A DNA stretch of 64,000 bases from Gp6-AA40 sp035571515. Its GTDB lineage: Bacteria > Acidobacteriota > Vicinamibacteria > Vicinamibacterales > UBA2999. Positions 31,701 to 38,918 of this stretch are shown here, piece after piece. How positions within the stretch are numbered: the first letter of the stretch is position 1; each line of letters begins with the position of its first letter. The notes under the pieces are model-generated. The model did no database searches and was not told the DNA's origin. It saw only the letters and a program-made list of their open reading frames with translations. The stretch lies in assembly GCA_035571515.1 (NCBI GenBank), contig DATNCQ010000214.1, positions 62,001 to 126,000 on the forward strand. The letters are read 5' to 3'. A program made the position numbers and the translations under genes.

Positions 31701-32464
31701 CCCCAGCGCGCGAGCCGGGCGACGTCCGCGGTCCCGGTGGCGCGCACGTCGACCGCCGCGTCCTTGACGAGCAGCGAGAGGACGCCGTCGATCTCGAGCG
31801 CCGCTTCCGGCGAGCGCAGCGCGACCTTCGTCAGCTTCAGCGCGCGGCCGTCGAACGACGCGCCGCCGTCGAGCGCGGTCACGCGCGTCTGGTTCCTGCC
31901 GACCGTGAGCGTGGCCGGCGCCGCGAGCGCCAGACGTCCGTCGCTCCGTCCGATGTCCAGCGTCAGCGCGGGAATCGCGAGCGCGAGGTCGTTCTGCGCG
32001 TCCCTGATGTCGATGGCGAACCGCGGCGCCAGGAGGTGCGCGATGTCGAGCGGCGCCGGTTCGCCGGCCGGCGTGTCCGACGAATCCGGCACGTTCATGC
32101 GGCCGTCGCGGTCGCGGGTCAGCTGAACGTGGCCGTTGGTGACCGCAATCTCGTCGAACGCGACGAGGCCGGTGAGCGCGCGGCGGGCGAGCGCCGCTCT
32201 GACGTAGTCGGCCTGGAAGAACGGAAGGTCGGGCGTCCGCTCGGCCGCCATGCGCACCTGCGAGAGGCCGATCGTGAGCGCCGAAAGGTTGTAGTCGAGC
32301 CGGGCGGCCTCGATGCGGATGCCGTAGCGCCGCTGCACCTCGGCGACCACGTAGCGCAGCACGGCGCGCCGCACCGGCGGGGTGTGCACGACGAGCACGA
32401 ACAGGCCGGCCGCCACCAGGACAGCGCCTGCCACGAGCGCGAGCCGTCTCATGCCGGCGTGCAT
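25775..32464 (-). CDS. TamB-Omp85 (TamA/BamA-type) fusion, translocation and assembly module
   Basis: One uninterrupted frame of 2,229 residues. Residues 6-27 are a membrane anchor (RLALVAGAVLVAAGLFVLVV). Residues 28-1420 are AsmA/TamB-type beta-rich repeats. About 1330-1475 is the TamB C-terminal domain (DUF490), with IEPEMNIHLTTRVAGHDIDV, ADITALLLTGRTLDQLG and LTFGKSLGPDVDVTLSQSLRD. About 1496-1890 holds successive POTRA-like domains (VGEVTVTGQLAFPEERIRGLLRV; IDFEGRRTIADEDV). The last 330 residues are an Omp85 barrel (SPERFFAGGSRTVRGVDENSLGPRDF) ending in Phe. In E. coli TamA and TamB are separate proteins that span the envelope together; here one chain does both. Residues about 785-812 come from a repeat insertion. 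Its start follows the 341-residue gene's stop by 8 bp. Confidence 0.85.
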   Translation of the reverse strand: MHAGMRRLALVAGAVLVAAGLFVLVVHTPPVRRAVLRYVVAEVQRRYGIRIEAARLDYNLSALTIGLSQVRMAAERTPDLPFFQADYVRAALARRALTGLVAFDEIAVTNGHVQLTRDRDGRMNVPDSSDTPAGEPAPLDIAHLLAPRFAIDIRDAQNDLALAIPALTLDIGRSDGRLALAAPATLTVGRNQTRVTALDGGASFDGRALKLTKVALRSPEAALEIDGVLSLLVKDAAVDVRATGTADVARLARWGIEDGEVPRGSLALDVHATGPFAGPAADIRVMSSRLEWQRLALTDVAVTSHVNADAASIGEAALTIAGGRVTASGQVPFADADAHITASWHGVDATTLTAAVAGPVQMAPTGTLSGELSAVGPLAEIAKWSADIMLRADGGVTRRGRVAIPGTTHLQVADGRWRVEARHRAGNTVPFVLVAGGTLNSTAVASSTLDGRLDISDTNIPPLLRLARTLGVAEVDADVVSGGIVSAAVKLGGRLASPTVDADIHGLDLAGMQFSIGELRANASGELTTPRLAFTAEAPSAVVADEQVSNLRLAGGLDGNVLTVQSLSASQAVRGGELSASGVYDLRTMHYDAMLNVARWTVAPTADRPLSAQLDAAFTGAGSLNEPHGMGSLRATNLSWDGTSPGDIEANVRLDGMAADIDARAPDLNTRVTARVAVRAPYQTSADLRADNVDLGRFIPPSASPTPLTGRVTLAAHADVPLEQWRNGVARVDVTALDAAAGDLPITLAEPAHLRLEGQHVHVDRLEVNAGMTRLSASGELGLMERGPAGGNQAGIRPAPSAVEGDPGSGIRITATGDIGEAARAVAAAGLADVPITQGSGSLALRARVTGSVDNPLLAADVDVGPGSVTIKDLSTATDLRLRAHLEKDVVDVQQAHAAYEGAVLDATGSIPLAVVSSTPPTPTAAAAPASLHATVRGITPAVLRGILDPATLEDLSGTVDAAVNVETPSTDLARATGDLTLTRLDLLLAGLPVTQRVPTRIVLKDGFARVESWNWSGTGATLGVFGQVRLADRQAALLANGDIDLRVLTPFVRSAGLSTAGRLTPKLSITGPLDAPRIDGDLALDAGEVRLVDPRIIVNGLTARAALTRTDMTLRSLNGSINGGSLTGSGNVAYEPESGLTAHLAADISDMALDFPPGLRSEVDAMLQLDAAAPPDAAAPSGRLSGSVTVLRGAYREPLAVVGGLLAALRARRVAATGAASAESDQFLQQLALDIHVQTDEDLIVDNNYARAQLGGDLDLIGTAAAPALSGRAVLREDGQLFVGRNVYTISHDTPSTIDFVSPTAIEPEMNIHLTTRVAGHDIDVALTGPAESPQVGMTSEDLGQADITALLLTGRTLDQLGTADASFIGTQVVGNFSGEVLGFAGRAVGLDTLRLGGVEDATRLDPNAVATEVDPTSRLTFGKSLGPDVDVTLSQSLRDSTAQTWIIEYLPARQVDLRLVSDDDDLRTYGFRHDVSFGGGGLPAAGARPATERRVEQRVGEVTVTGQLAFPEERIRGLLRVRPRDTFDFARWQDDRDRLEDFYHQNGRLGARVSASRAVSGDAVNLSYAIDAGPQTAIEVTGLDVGRDVLQRLSDAWASSVLDELLVDEATQIIRIELAQRGYVRPQVSARVVPEGDMKTLRIEVQPGDRSTETRVRVTSTDQAVLPDLEARVAEQNLAADVLGNPGAVTRDLTDFLRSRGYLRATVRPAPPLLENGAAVLPVAVDPGPQFVLATIDFEGRRTIADEDVARTIDFTSGSPYNPAAIDTARGRIVALYRSRGFSSAAVTANAAIRDTEPRVDLTFEIAEGLRQTIGDVVVSGSGGVDPDVVTRALRLAVGSTLDPAELLRARQRVFDTGLFRRVDVTTETMNRLSEADPAQPMRIRVALDAWPALRLRYGFEVAEQRPESDPTGRTLAPGLTADITRRTLFGRAVSLTGVLQYERRQNTARALLNAPTLMALPVQSSLMLERVHLATEGTSFVSDRNGVAWEQRVRTADHLTLSYSYRFDRDHTFDTRPDTGSGLDFDITVNVARLIAIAAWDTRDDPLDATRGGLYSSSLQWAPDVLGSQFRFIKYVGQAYRFQNVRGIVLASAGRLGLVAPLGGQELISPERFFAGGSRTVRGVDENSLGPRDFLGDPAGGEAMLVLNQEVRVPVYKWLRAVAFIDGGNIFRQPKDLRLSRMTGSSGVGLRLSTPFALLRADYGRVVWLGSVKGSGRWTFGIGQAF
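30031..30110. repeat. Repeat cluster in frame inside the TamB region
   Basis: Three tandem heptamers GGATCCC (30031-30051), then CTCGACTGCGCTCGGGGCAG, then GGCCGGATCCCGGCC (a perfect palindrome, 30073-30087). Translated on the minus strand as a Gly/Pro/Ala-rich patch (NQAGIRPAPSAVEGDPGSGI) in an otherwise regular beta-rich protein. CTCGACTGCGCTCG-type words are known as dispersed repeats in several bacterial groups. Confidence 0.6.
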
Positions 32465-32471
32465 CCTCTCT

Positions 32472-33497
32472 TCATCGTACTCGTCCGAGCGCTTCGATTC
32501 TCGTCATCAGTGCGCGCGCAAACCGCGTCGCTTCCTCGTCGGTCGCGCCGCTGGCGAGCAAGCCGGTCCGCAGTGCCGGTTCCGTAATCCGCCGGGCTTT
32601 CCTGTAGAACCACTCGACGTGCGACACGGGGATGCCGCGGCCGATCTCCGATCGCTGCCCCTGGTAGCCGAAGTCCACGACCCCGTCGTGCACCGCCGCG
32701 ACGAAGCCCGGCGTCTGCGCCTCGAAGGCCTCCACGTCCCACCGGTCGCGCGAGACGATGGTCGTGCCCCACTTCCCCATCGCCCCGCCCCAGTCGGTAA
32801 TCAGGTAGCGCGCTTCCGCTGCGAACCGCGAGACCGGGTACTCGAAGATGGCGGTATTCGAGCCGCGCGAGACGTCGCGCCGATCCTTGCTGTCCCAGTT
32901 CGACAGCAGCATGACGACGATCTTCAGGCCGTCGAGCTGCGCGGTGCCGACAAACGGGTTGTCGTCCCACGCCCAGCTGTGCTCCTCGAAGAGCATCCGC
33001 ACCGAGCGATCCTCGAGCTCGAACCGGCCGTCGGTGAAGCTGCCGTCCTCCGCGATGAGCGGACGCGCGCGCGTCAGCGTCGTCACGCCGTCGATGCGTC
33101 CGCCGGCGACGTAGTGCGTCACCTCGGCGAAGTAGCCGCACGCGGCGGCGAAGCGGACGCAGAACGATTCCGGCTTCGCCTCGTGCCCCCACTTGACGCG
33201 CCACAGGCGCTTCTTCGCGTCGTGCACCGCGACGGACGGATGCGAGCCCGTCGCGAGTTCTTCCACGAACTCGAACGGCGGCACAGGCACGTACCCGTCG
33301 CCGCCGGGTCCGTAGCGAAAGTCGTTGGCTTCTGCCGTGTGAATGTCGCGCCAGATCCGGTGGCGGGTGGCGAGCAGCGGCCGGGGACCGGCGCGGCGGA
33401 TGCGCCAGACGCCGTGCAGGCGCCAGTAGAGATGCAGCGTCCAGAACGTCGCGACGGTGCCCGCGACAACGAGAATAATGATGACCGGCCAGGACAC
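32472..33497 (-). CDS. Hypothetical membrane-anchored protein, 341 residues
   Basis: An N-terminal transmembrane helix (VIIILVVAGTVATFWTLHLYW) is followed by a soluble domain. No family is firmly recognised. The segments RLWRVKWGHEAKPESFCVRFAAACGY, LDGLKIVVMLLSNWDSKD and ARYLITDWGGAMGKWG resemble the layout of HipA/PI-kinase-like folds (nucleotide-binding Lys, then an N-W-D-x-K-D loop), which is a weak inference. It ends 8 bp before the TamB-Omp85 start on the same strand, so the two are probably cotranscribed and may act together at the envelope. Divergent from the YjbQ-like gene with 21 bp between. Confidence 0.6.
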   Translation of the reverse strand: MSWPVIIILVVAGTVATFWTLHLYWRLHGVWRIRRAGPRPLLATRHRIWRDIHTAEANDFRYGPGGDGYVPVPPFEFVEELATGSHPSVAVHDAKKRLWRVKWGHEAKPESFCVRFAAACGYFAEVTHYVAGGRIDGVTTLTRARPLIAEDGSFTDGRFELEDRSVRMLFEEHSWAWDDNPFVGTAQLDGLKIVVMLLSNWDSKDRRDVSRGSNTAIFEYPVSRFAAEARYLITDWGGAMGKWGTTIVSRDRWDVEAFEAQTPGFVAAVHDGVVDFGYQGQRSEIGRGIPVSHVEWFYRKARRITEPALRTGLLASGATDEEATRFARALMTRIEALGRVR

Positions 33498-33518
33498 CGT
33501 GTTAGGCTGTTATATCGC

Positions 33519-34577
33519 ATGACGGCGAAACCGCTGGACCTCACGCTCGAGGTGGCTCCGAGGGCACGCTTCGACGTGGTGGAATTGAGGTCGCGATTCG
33601 CCGCCGAGCACGAAGCGCTGGCCGGCTATTCCCACTGCCTCTACTGGTCGTCGCACACGACGGCCGGCTTCCTCGATCGCAGCATCTCGGCGCGGCTGCG
33701 CGAGCAGAACGTCTCCACCTTCGTCGACGCGTTCCGCACGCTCTTCCCCGAGGGCGCCGGCTACGAGCACGATCAGCTGGACCGCCGCTCCGATCTCGAC
33801 GCGGTGCAGCGCGCGTCCGAGCCCAAGAACGCCGACTCGCACCTCGCGTTCATGGCGAGCGGGCTGCGCCCGTGCGTCACGCACCCGAACCGCGACGGCG
33901 AGGCGGTCTGCTTCGTCGATCTCGACGGCATCGTCGAGGGGCGGCCGCGCCGCCGCCTGGCGCGCGTCATCGGCTTCCGCAGCGAGCGCGTCATCGGCAA
34001 GACGCGCATCGAGGTGCCGGTCTCCGAGCATCCGATCGACTCCGTCAATCTCAAGGACCCGCGGCTCGGGATCTACCCGGCGCTGTCGGAGTTCGTGACC
34101 CGCACCGGCGCCGGCAAGGGCCGGCTCCGCATCGTCCTCGACCCGTCCGAGCGCCACTCGGCGCTGACCGTCAACGAGTACGAAACGCTGCTGATGAAGT
34201 ACGACCTGGCGGAAGTGCTGGGGAACCCGCTGCGCTTCGTCGCGCAGCAGTACCGCAACGCGATGAAGAACCCGCGCGCCGTCCCGTCCAAAACGCTCGG
34301 CTACGCGAAGTACGACTTCGTCCGCGTGATGAACACCGGCCTCGACACGCTGCGGCTGCGCGGCTCGCTCGTCGAGAAGCTGCTGGCGCGCACGCTGGCG
34401 GTTCCCGCGGAGCGCTTCTTCCGCATGCGGCGGTCGGTCAACCTGCTGGTGTCGGAGTGCGAGGACGGCACGGTCGGCATCGTCGAAGGCACCTATCAGA
34501 GCCCCATCCTGGTGCAGTGGCAGAGCGCGCCCCGCCGCGCGCGCATCATCGACGTCACGCTCACCGAGCTCCGGTAG
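33519..34577 (+). CDS. YjbQ (UPF0047) domain protein with an additional C-terminal domain
   Basis: 352 residues. The first about 150 match YjbQ/UPF0047: SHCLYWSSHTTAGFLDR, then YEHDQLDRRSDLD and NADSHLAFMASG (usual HTTAG and H...HL positions). YjbQ proteins are about 140 residues and have thiamin-phosphate-synthase-like activity in some cases. Residues 150-352 form an extra domain of unknown type (RIVLDPSERHSALTVNEYE; AKYDFVRVMNTGLDTLRLRGSL; EGTYQSPILVQW). ATG 33519 follows TGTTATAT closely, so the transcript may have almost no leader. The stop codon lies in the GTAGGG flank of a hairpin element. Confidence 0.72.
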   Translation: MTAKPLDLTLEVAPRARFDVVELRSRFAAEHEALAGYSHCLYWSSHTTAGFLDRSISARLREQNVSTFVDAFRTLFPEGAGYEHDQLDRRSDLDAVQRASEPKNADSHLAFMASGLRPCVTHPNRDGEAVCFVDLDGIVEGRPRRRLARVIGFRSERVIGKTRIEVPVSEHPIDSVNLKDPRLGIYPALSEFVTRTGAGKGRLRIVLDPSERHSALTVNEYETLLMKYDLAEVLGNPLRFVAQQYRNAMKNPRAVPSKTLGYAKYDFVRVMNTGLDTLRLRGSLVEKLLARTLAVPAERFFRMRRSVNLLVSECEDGTVGIVEGTYQSPILVQWQSAPRRARIIDVTLTELR

Positions 34578-34603
34578 GGCCGACCTGAAGGTCGGCCCCT
34601 ACG
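34574..34603. repeat. Single hairpin of the dual-hairpin family
   Basis: GTAGGGCCGACCTGAAGG then TCGGCCCCTACG: an 8-9 bp stem with flanking GTAGG/CCTAC also paired. It sits between convergent genes and includes the upstream gene's TAG stop. Confidence 0.7.
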
Positions 34604-34622
34604 GCCTTTAGAAAAAGCGTGG

Positions 34623-36011
34623 TTACCGGGGCAACCGATCCGGCATCTCCGCGATGACGTAGATCACCACCGCGATCGCCGCCGCTCCCTTGGAGACTTC
34701 CTCCGGCGCAATCCGCTCGACCGTGTCCGCCGGCGTGTGATGGATGGTGAAGTAGCGCGTCGGGTCGCCCATGTAGGCCATCGTCGGCGCGCGGCCGGCC
34801 TGCGCGATGGGATCGATGTCGGCGCCGCCGCCGCCGGAGATCGTCTCGGCGAGGTTGAGCGGCGAGAGCAGCGACGTGATGTCGCGAATCATGTTGCGCG
34901 CCGAGAGGCTGCCCGAAAACCCGAAGCGCGCCGGCTCGAACACGCCGGAGTCGGCCTCGAGCGCGAACACGTGGTTGGTGGCCGTCGACGCGTACCGCTC
35001 CGCGTAGGCGGCCGCGCCCCGCGTGCCGTTCTCCTCGTTGGTCCACAGCACGAGGCGGACCGTCCGCCGCGGCTGGATGCCGAGCTTCTTCATCAGCCGG
35101 AGCGCTTCCCACGTGATCACGCAGCCGACGCCGTCGTCGGAGGCGCCCGCCCCGACGTCCCACGAATCGAGATGGCCGCCGAGCACGACGATCTCGTCGG
35201 GCCGCTCGCGCCCGCGAATCTCGGCAACGACGTTGGCCGACTCGGCGTCGCCTTCGCTGTGCCCCTCGAGGGAGAGGTGCACGCGCACCTTGCGGCCGCG
35301 GGCCGTCATGCGCGCAATCCGGTTGGCGTCCTCCCCTGAAATGCCCGCCGCGGGAATCTGCGGCAGATCCGCCTGGTACTGGACGCTTCCCGTGTGGGGC
35401 GTCCGCAGCCCGACCGGTCCGACCGACCGCACCAGTACGGCCACGGCCCCGGCCTGAGCGGCCGCGCGCGCGCTGCCCGTGCGGTAGCTGACGGTGTCGG
35501 CGTAGTTGGTGAACGCCTCGTTGAAGAGCACGATCCGGCCCCTGGCGTCGGCGGCGCGCATCCGCAGCTCGTTGAAGCTCTCGACGACCAGCACCTCGGC
35601 CTCGAGCCCGCCGGGCGGGGTCGCGACGCTGCCGCCAAGGGCGAGGATCGACAGCGCGTGCCGCGGCGGGTCGATGATCTCCGCGCTCTCGCGCCCGCGC
35701 GTCCATTTCGGCACCATCACCTTTTCCGTGCGGACGTTCTCGAGCCCGTCCTTCTTCATCGTCTCGGCCGCCCAGGCGATGGCGCGGCCAAGATTGTCAG
35801 ACCCGCTGAGACGATTGCCATAAGTGTCGGTCAGCTCGGCGAGGCGCTGCCACGCGAAGTCGTCGGCGGTCGCCGCCTTGATCAAACGCGTCGCGGTGTC
35901 CCGGTAGGCGTTAATCCAGCCGGACGCGGGTTGACCGTCGGCTGAAACAGCGAGGGCGGCCACGATTGCCGCGGCCAAGAAGGGCAACGGAGGGGTGCGC
36001 TTGGTCTCCAT
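34623..36011 (-). CDS. M28 family zinc peptidase with PA domain
   Basis: A 462-residue secreted exopeptidase. The signal peptide is FLAAAIVAALAVSADGQ. Residues 130-260 are a PA-type inserted domain. The M28 metal site is visible: VVLGGHLDSWDVGAGASDDGVG (His and two Asp), WTNEENGTRGAAAY (catalytic and ligand Glu), ALEADSGVF (Asp) and YFTIHHTPADTVE (His). It matches bacterial carboxypeptidase Q/aminopeptidase relatives in length. Probably degrades peptides in the periplasm or outside. Convergent with the YjbQ-like gene over a hairpin element. Confidence 0.9.
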   Translation of the reverse strand: METKRTPPLPFLAAAIVAALAVSADGQPASGWINAYRDTATRLIKAATADDFAWQRLAELTDTYGNRLSGSDNLGRAIAWAAETMKKDGLENVRTEKVMVPKWTRGRESAEIIDPPRHALSILALGGSVATPPGGLEAEVLVVESFNELRMRAADARGRIVLFNEAFTNYADTVSYRTGSARAAAQAGAVAVLVRSVGPVGLRTPHTGSVQYQADLPQIPAAGISGEDANRIARMTARGRKVRVHLSLEGHSEGDAESANVVAEIRGRERPDEIVVLGGHLDSWDVGAGASDDGVGCVITWEALRLMKKLGIQPRRTVRLVLWTNEENGTRGAAAYAERYASTATNHVFALEADSGVFEPARFGFSGSLSARNMIRDITSLLSPLNLAETISGGGGADIDPIAQAGRAPTMAYMGDPTRYFTIHHTPADTVERIAPEEVSKGAAAIAVVIYVIAEMPDRLPR

Positions 36012-36135
36012 CGAGGCACAAGATTATCAGAAGCACGCGGGATACTAGGCTCCTCGCTGCATGGTCACCCGCGACGCCGGGCGCAGCAGCGGAACCGCGA
36101 GCCGCTCGTTCACCGGCGGTTCATGGTGCGCTCTG

Positions 36136-36141
36136 TAGACT
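36136..36141 (+). promoter_or_regulatory. TAGACT -10 hexamer, leaderless geometry
   Basis: TAGACT lies 6 nt before GTG 36148. The sequence TAGACTCGCG plus two bases and GTG is nearly the same as that before the MBL hydrolase gene on the other strand. Confidence 0.4.
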
Positions 36142-36147
36142 CGCGCC

Positions 36148-36774
36148 GTGCGCGTGCTCTGGCTCATCGTCGCCACCACGGTGGCGGCCACGCAGGCTCC
36201 AGCCGACGGCACGCTTCGCATCTATCTCGTTCGTCACGGTCAGACGACATGGAACGTCGAGCGGCGCGTGCAGGGATGGAGCGACCCGCCGCTGTCGTCG
36301 GAAGGCCGGCGGCAGGCCGCTCGTGTGGCGCGACGGCTTCGCCGGGAACGCCTGGATGCTATCTACACGAGCCCGTCCACCCGCGCAGCCGACACGGCGC
36401 GCATCATTGCCGGTGCCAGACCGATCGTCACCCTGACTGATCTTCGGGAGCGCAACTTCGGCGTCTTCGAAGGCGTCCGCGACAGCGACCCGGATTACCT
36501 GGCGCGCATCGGGCGTCCGGGCGATGCGCTGGGCGACGGCGAAACCAGCGAGCAGTTCACGGCGCGCGTCGAAAACGCGCTGACGACGATTCGCGGGCGG
36601 TGGCCGTCGGGACAGATCGCGATCGTCGGCCATTTCGGGACCAACACCGTCATCCTGCGCAGCCTGTTGAAGCTGACCGAGCGCGCCGCCGACGCCATCC
36701 CGCGATCGTCGGACGATGTGTATGTGATCGAGTTGTCGCCGCGCGCGCCGCCGCGCCTCCGCAGGCTGCGGTAA
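36148..36774 (+). CDS. Histidine phosphatase family protein (phosphoglycerate-mutase-like), probably exported
   Basis: A 208-residue protein. A short hydrophobic N-terminus (VLWLIVATTVAATQAPA) suggests export. The catalytic RHG is in IYLVRHGQTTWN; the second Arg and Glu are in IYTSPSTRAADTARI and DLRERNFGVFEG; the second His is in IVGHFGTN. The catalytic set is complete. The substrate cannot be deduced. GTG 36148 is supported by TAGACT 6 nt upstream. Confidence 0.85.
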   Translation: MRVLWLIVATTVAATQAPADGTLRIYLVRHGQTTWNVERRVQGWSDPPLSSEGRRQAARVARRLRRERLDAIYTSPSTRAADTARIIAGARPIVTLTDLRERNFGVFEGVRDSDPDYLARIGRPGDALGDGETSEQFTARVENALTTIRGRWPSGQIAIVGHFGTNTVILRSLLKLTERAADAIPRSSDDVYVIELSPRAPPRLRRLR

Positions 36775-36795
36775 GCCTGCGCCGGCACGTTCTCT

Positions 36796-38166
36796 TCACC
36801 GGTTGACGGGAAGGACGACGCAGAAGGTGCTGCCGCGCGGCCCCGTGGATTCGAGCGCCAGCGAGCCCTGGTGGGCCTCGGCGATCCACTTCGCGATCGG
36901 CAGCCCCAGGCCCGTGCCCTCGGTCCGGCGCGACGGATCGAGCTGCACGAAGCGTTCGAAGATGCGCGCGCGGTCGGATTCCGGGATGCCGGTGCCGCTG
37001 TCGCTGACGCGCACGTAGACGCGCGAGCCGTTGGGGCTCACGGCGATCGACACCGCGCCTCCGCGCGGCGAATGCTGCACCGCGTTCTGCAGCAGGTTCA
37101 CCAGCAGGCGCCGCAGCAGCTCTTCGTCGCCGCGCACAGGCACGTCGCCCGGCGCCGCGGACGTCACCGTGATCCCGCGCTCGCGCGCCAGGACGTCAAC
37201 GGCGCGGCGGCAGTCTTCCACCACGTCGTCGAGGTACAGGTCGACGGGCTGCAGCGGGTAGGCGCCGGCGTCGGCGCGCGCGAGCACCAGCATGTCCTCG
37301 ACCAGCCGGCCCAGCCGTCGTGACTGCGCCGCCGTTACGCCCAGCGCCTCGCGATATTCGGCTTCGTCGCGCTGCGGCCTGCTGAGCGCCACGTCCGCCG
37401 CCGTCCGGATGACGGATACCGGCGTGCGCAGCTCGTGCGACGCATCCGCCATGAACTGCCGCTGCGTCTGCAGCGCCGCGCGCAGCCGCGCCACCAGGCC
37501 GTTGAACGCGCGCGCCAGCTGGCCCAGCTCCTCGTCCCGCGGCGGCGGACCAAGGTCTTCGAGCCCCGTCAACGGGATACTGGTCGCGCGCCGCGCCATG
37601 TCGCCGACGGGACGAAGCCCCACCGAGGCGAGCCACCATCCACCGACGCCGGCCAGCAGCAGCGCCAGCGGGATGACCACGAGCATGGCCTCGCCGACCT
37701 CCTCCTGCTCGCGCGCAATATCGGTGAGGCGGCGCGCGATGACGAGCGCGACCGTGGTGTCGCCGAGGCGTTCCTGTTCGGCGTGCACCCGCCATTCGCC
37801 GGAAGCCGTCGTGATCGTTCTGACGGCGGGCTCCCCGCCGCGCGGGACCAGCTCGGCCAGCGGCAGCCCGTTCAACTCCGCGGCCAGCGGCTCGCCGCGG
37901 CTGTCGAGAATGGCGATCGCGTCGCCCAGTGATGCCATGGCGTCGCGCGCCTCCGTCGCCGCCAGCGTCGCGTCGTTGAGCTCCCCCATCTCCTCGCGCA
38001 GGACGTTGGCGAGGGTCGCGTGAACGGTGTCGAGCTCGCGGTCCACGCGCCTGACGCCGAACCGCTGCTGGACAAGGAGCACGTCGACGCCGAAGATCAC
38101 GACGACGACCACGAGCGTCACGGCGTACCAGAGCGTCAGCCGCGCCCGCAGCGACAGCGTCCTCAT
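36796..38166 (-). CDS. Sensor histidine kinase (HAMP, HisKA, HATPase)
   Basis: A 456-residue inner membrane kinase. Two transmembrane helices (residues about 10-30 and 155-178) flank a periplasmic sensor domain of about 120 residues. HAMP follows, then the H box ASHELRTPVSVIRTAADVAL, N box NLLQNAVQHSP, and G boxes DSGTGIPESDRARIFERF and GTGLGLPIAKWIAEAH. The architecture resembles CusS/heavy-metal-type sensors. It overlaps its regulator by 4 bp. The pair is divergent from a TolC/MFP/RND operon, so efflux-linked sensing of a metal or toxic compound is likely. Confidence 0.92.
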   Translation of the reverse strand: MRTLSLRARLTLWYAVTLVVVVVIFGVDVLLVQQRFGVRRVDRELDTVHATLANVLREEMGELNDATLAATEARDAMASLGDAIAILDSRGEPLAAELNGLPLAELVPRGGEPAVRTITTASGEWRVHAEQERLGDTTVALVIARRLTDIAREQEEVGEAMLVVIPLALLLAGVGGWWLASVGLRPVGDMARRATSIPLTGLEDLGPPPRDEELGQLARAFNGLVARLRAALQTQRQFMADASHELRTPVSVIRTAADVALSRPQRDEAEYREALGVTAAQSRRLGRLVEDMLVLARADAGAYPLQPVDLYLDDVVEDCRRAVDVLARERGITVTSAAPGDVPVRGDEELLRRLLVNLLQNAVQHSPRGGAVSIAVSPNGSRVYVRVSDSGTGIPESDRARIFERFVQLDPSRRTEGTGLGLPIAKWIAEAHQGSLALESTGPRGSTFCVVLPVNR

Positions 38167-38855
38167 GCCGCATCACCGCTCAACTGATAGCCCTCTCCGC
38201 GGCGCGTGCGAATCAGCGCCTGCTCGCCGGCGGCCTCGAGCTTGCGGCGCAGCCGCTGGATGTAGACGTCGACGACGTTCGAGAACGGATCGTAGCGCTC
38301 GTCCCACACGTGTTCCGCGATGTCGCTTCGGCTGACGACGTCGCCGGCGCGGCGCGCCAGGTACTCGAGCAGCGCGTACTCTTTCGCGGTCAGCGAGACG
38401 TTCGCGCCTCGCACGCGCGCCTGGCGGCGGCGGGTGTCCATCTCGAGCGGCCCGGCGACCAGGCATTCGGGCAGCACCGGCTGGCGGCCGCGGCGAATCA
38501 CGGCGCGGAGCCGCGCCAGCAGCTCGCCGAAGTCGTACGGCTTGACGAGATAGTCGTCGGCGCCGCAGTCGAGCCCCTCGATCCGGGCCTCCACCGCGTC
38601 GCGCGCGGTGAGCATCAGGATCGGGAGCAGGCCGCCGCCCTCGCGGATCGAACGGCAGACGGCGAGGCCGTCCACGCGCGGCAGCATCAGGTCGAGAATC
38701 AGGGCATCGTAATCCGCCATCCCGACCTGCACGAGCGCCGTTTCCCCGTCGGCGGCGATGTCGACCGCGTAGGCCTGCTCGCGCAGTCCCTTGGCGAGCA
38801 CCAGCGCCGCCTGCGGCTCATCCTCTACGAGAAGCACCCGCACGCGGCTCATCAT
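38163..38855 (-). CDS. OmpR-family response regulator
   Basis: 230 residues: receiver domain (VLLVEDEPQAALVLAKGL; phospho-acceptor in DYDALILDLMLPRVDG; KPYDFGELLARL) and winged-helix DNA-binding domain (LTAKEYALLEYLARRAGDVVSRSDIAEHVWDERYDPFSNVVDVYIQRLRRKLE). It should act as activator or repressor for the divergent efflux operon 63 bp away. Start is ATG 38855; ATG 38852 is equally possible. Confidence 0.93.
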   Translation of the reverse strand: MMSRVRVLLVEDEPQAALVLAKGLREQAYAVDIAADGETALVQVGMADYDALILDLMLPRVDGLAVCRSIREGGGLLPILMLTARDAVEARIEGLDCGADDYLVKPYDFGELLARLRAVIRRGRQPVLPECLVAGPLEMDTRRRQARVRGANVSLTAKEYALLEYLARRAGDVVSRSDIAEHVWDERYDPFSNVVDVYIQRLRRKLEAAGEQALIRTRRGEGYQLSGDAA

Positions 38856-38918
38856 AAAGCGGCTGACCGCGTTGAGATCTAAGATTGCCTGTCATCGTCC
38901 GTTCATGAACGCTTCCGC

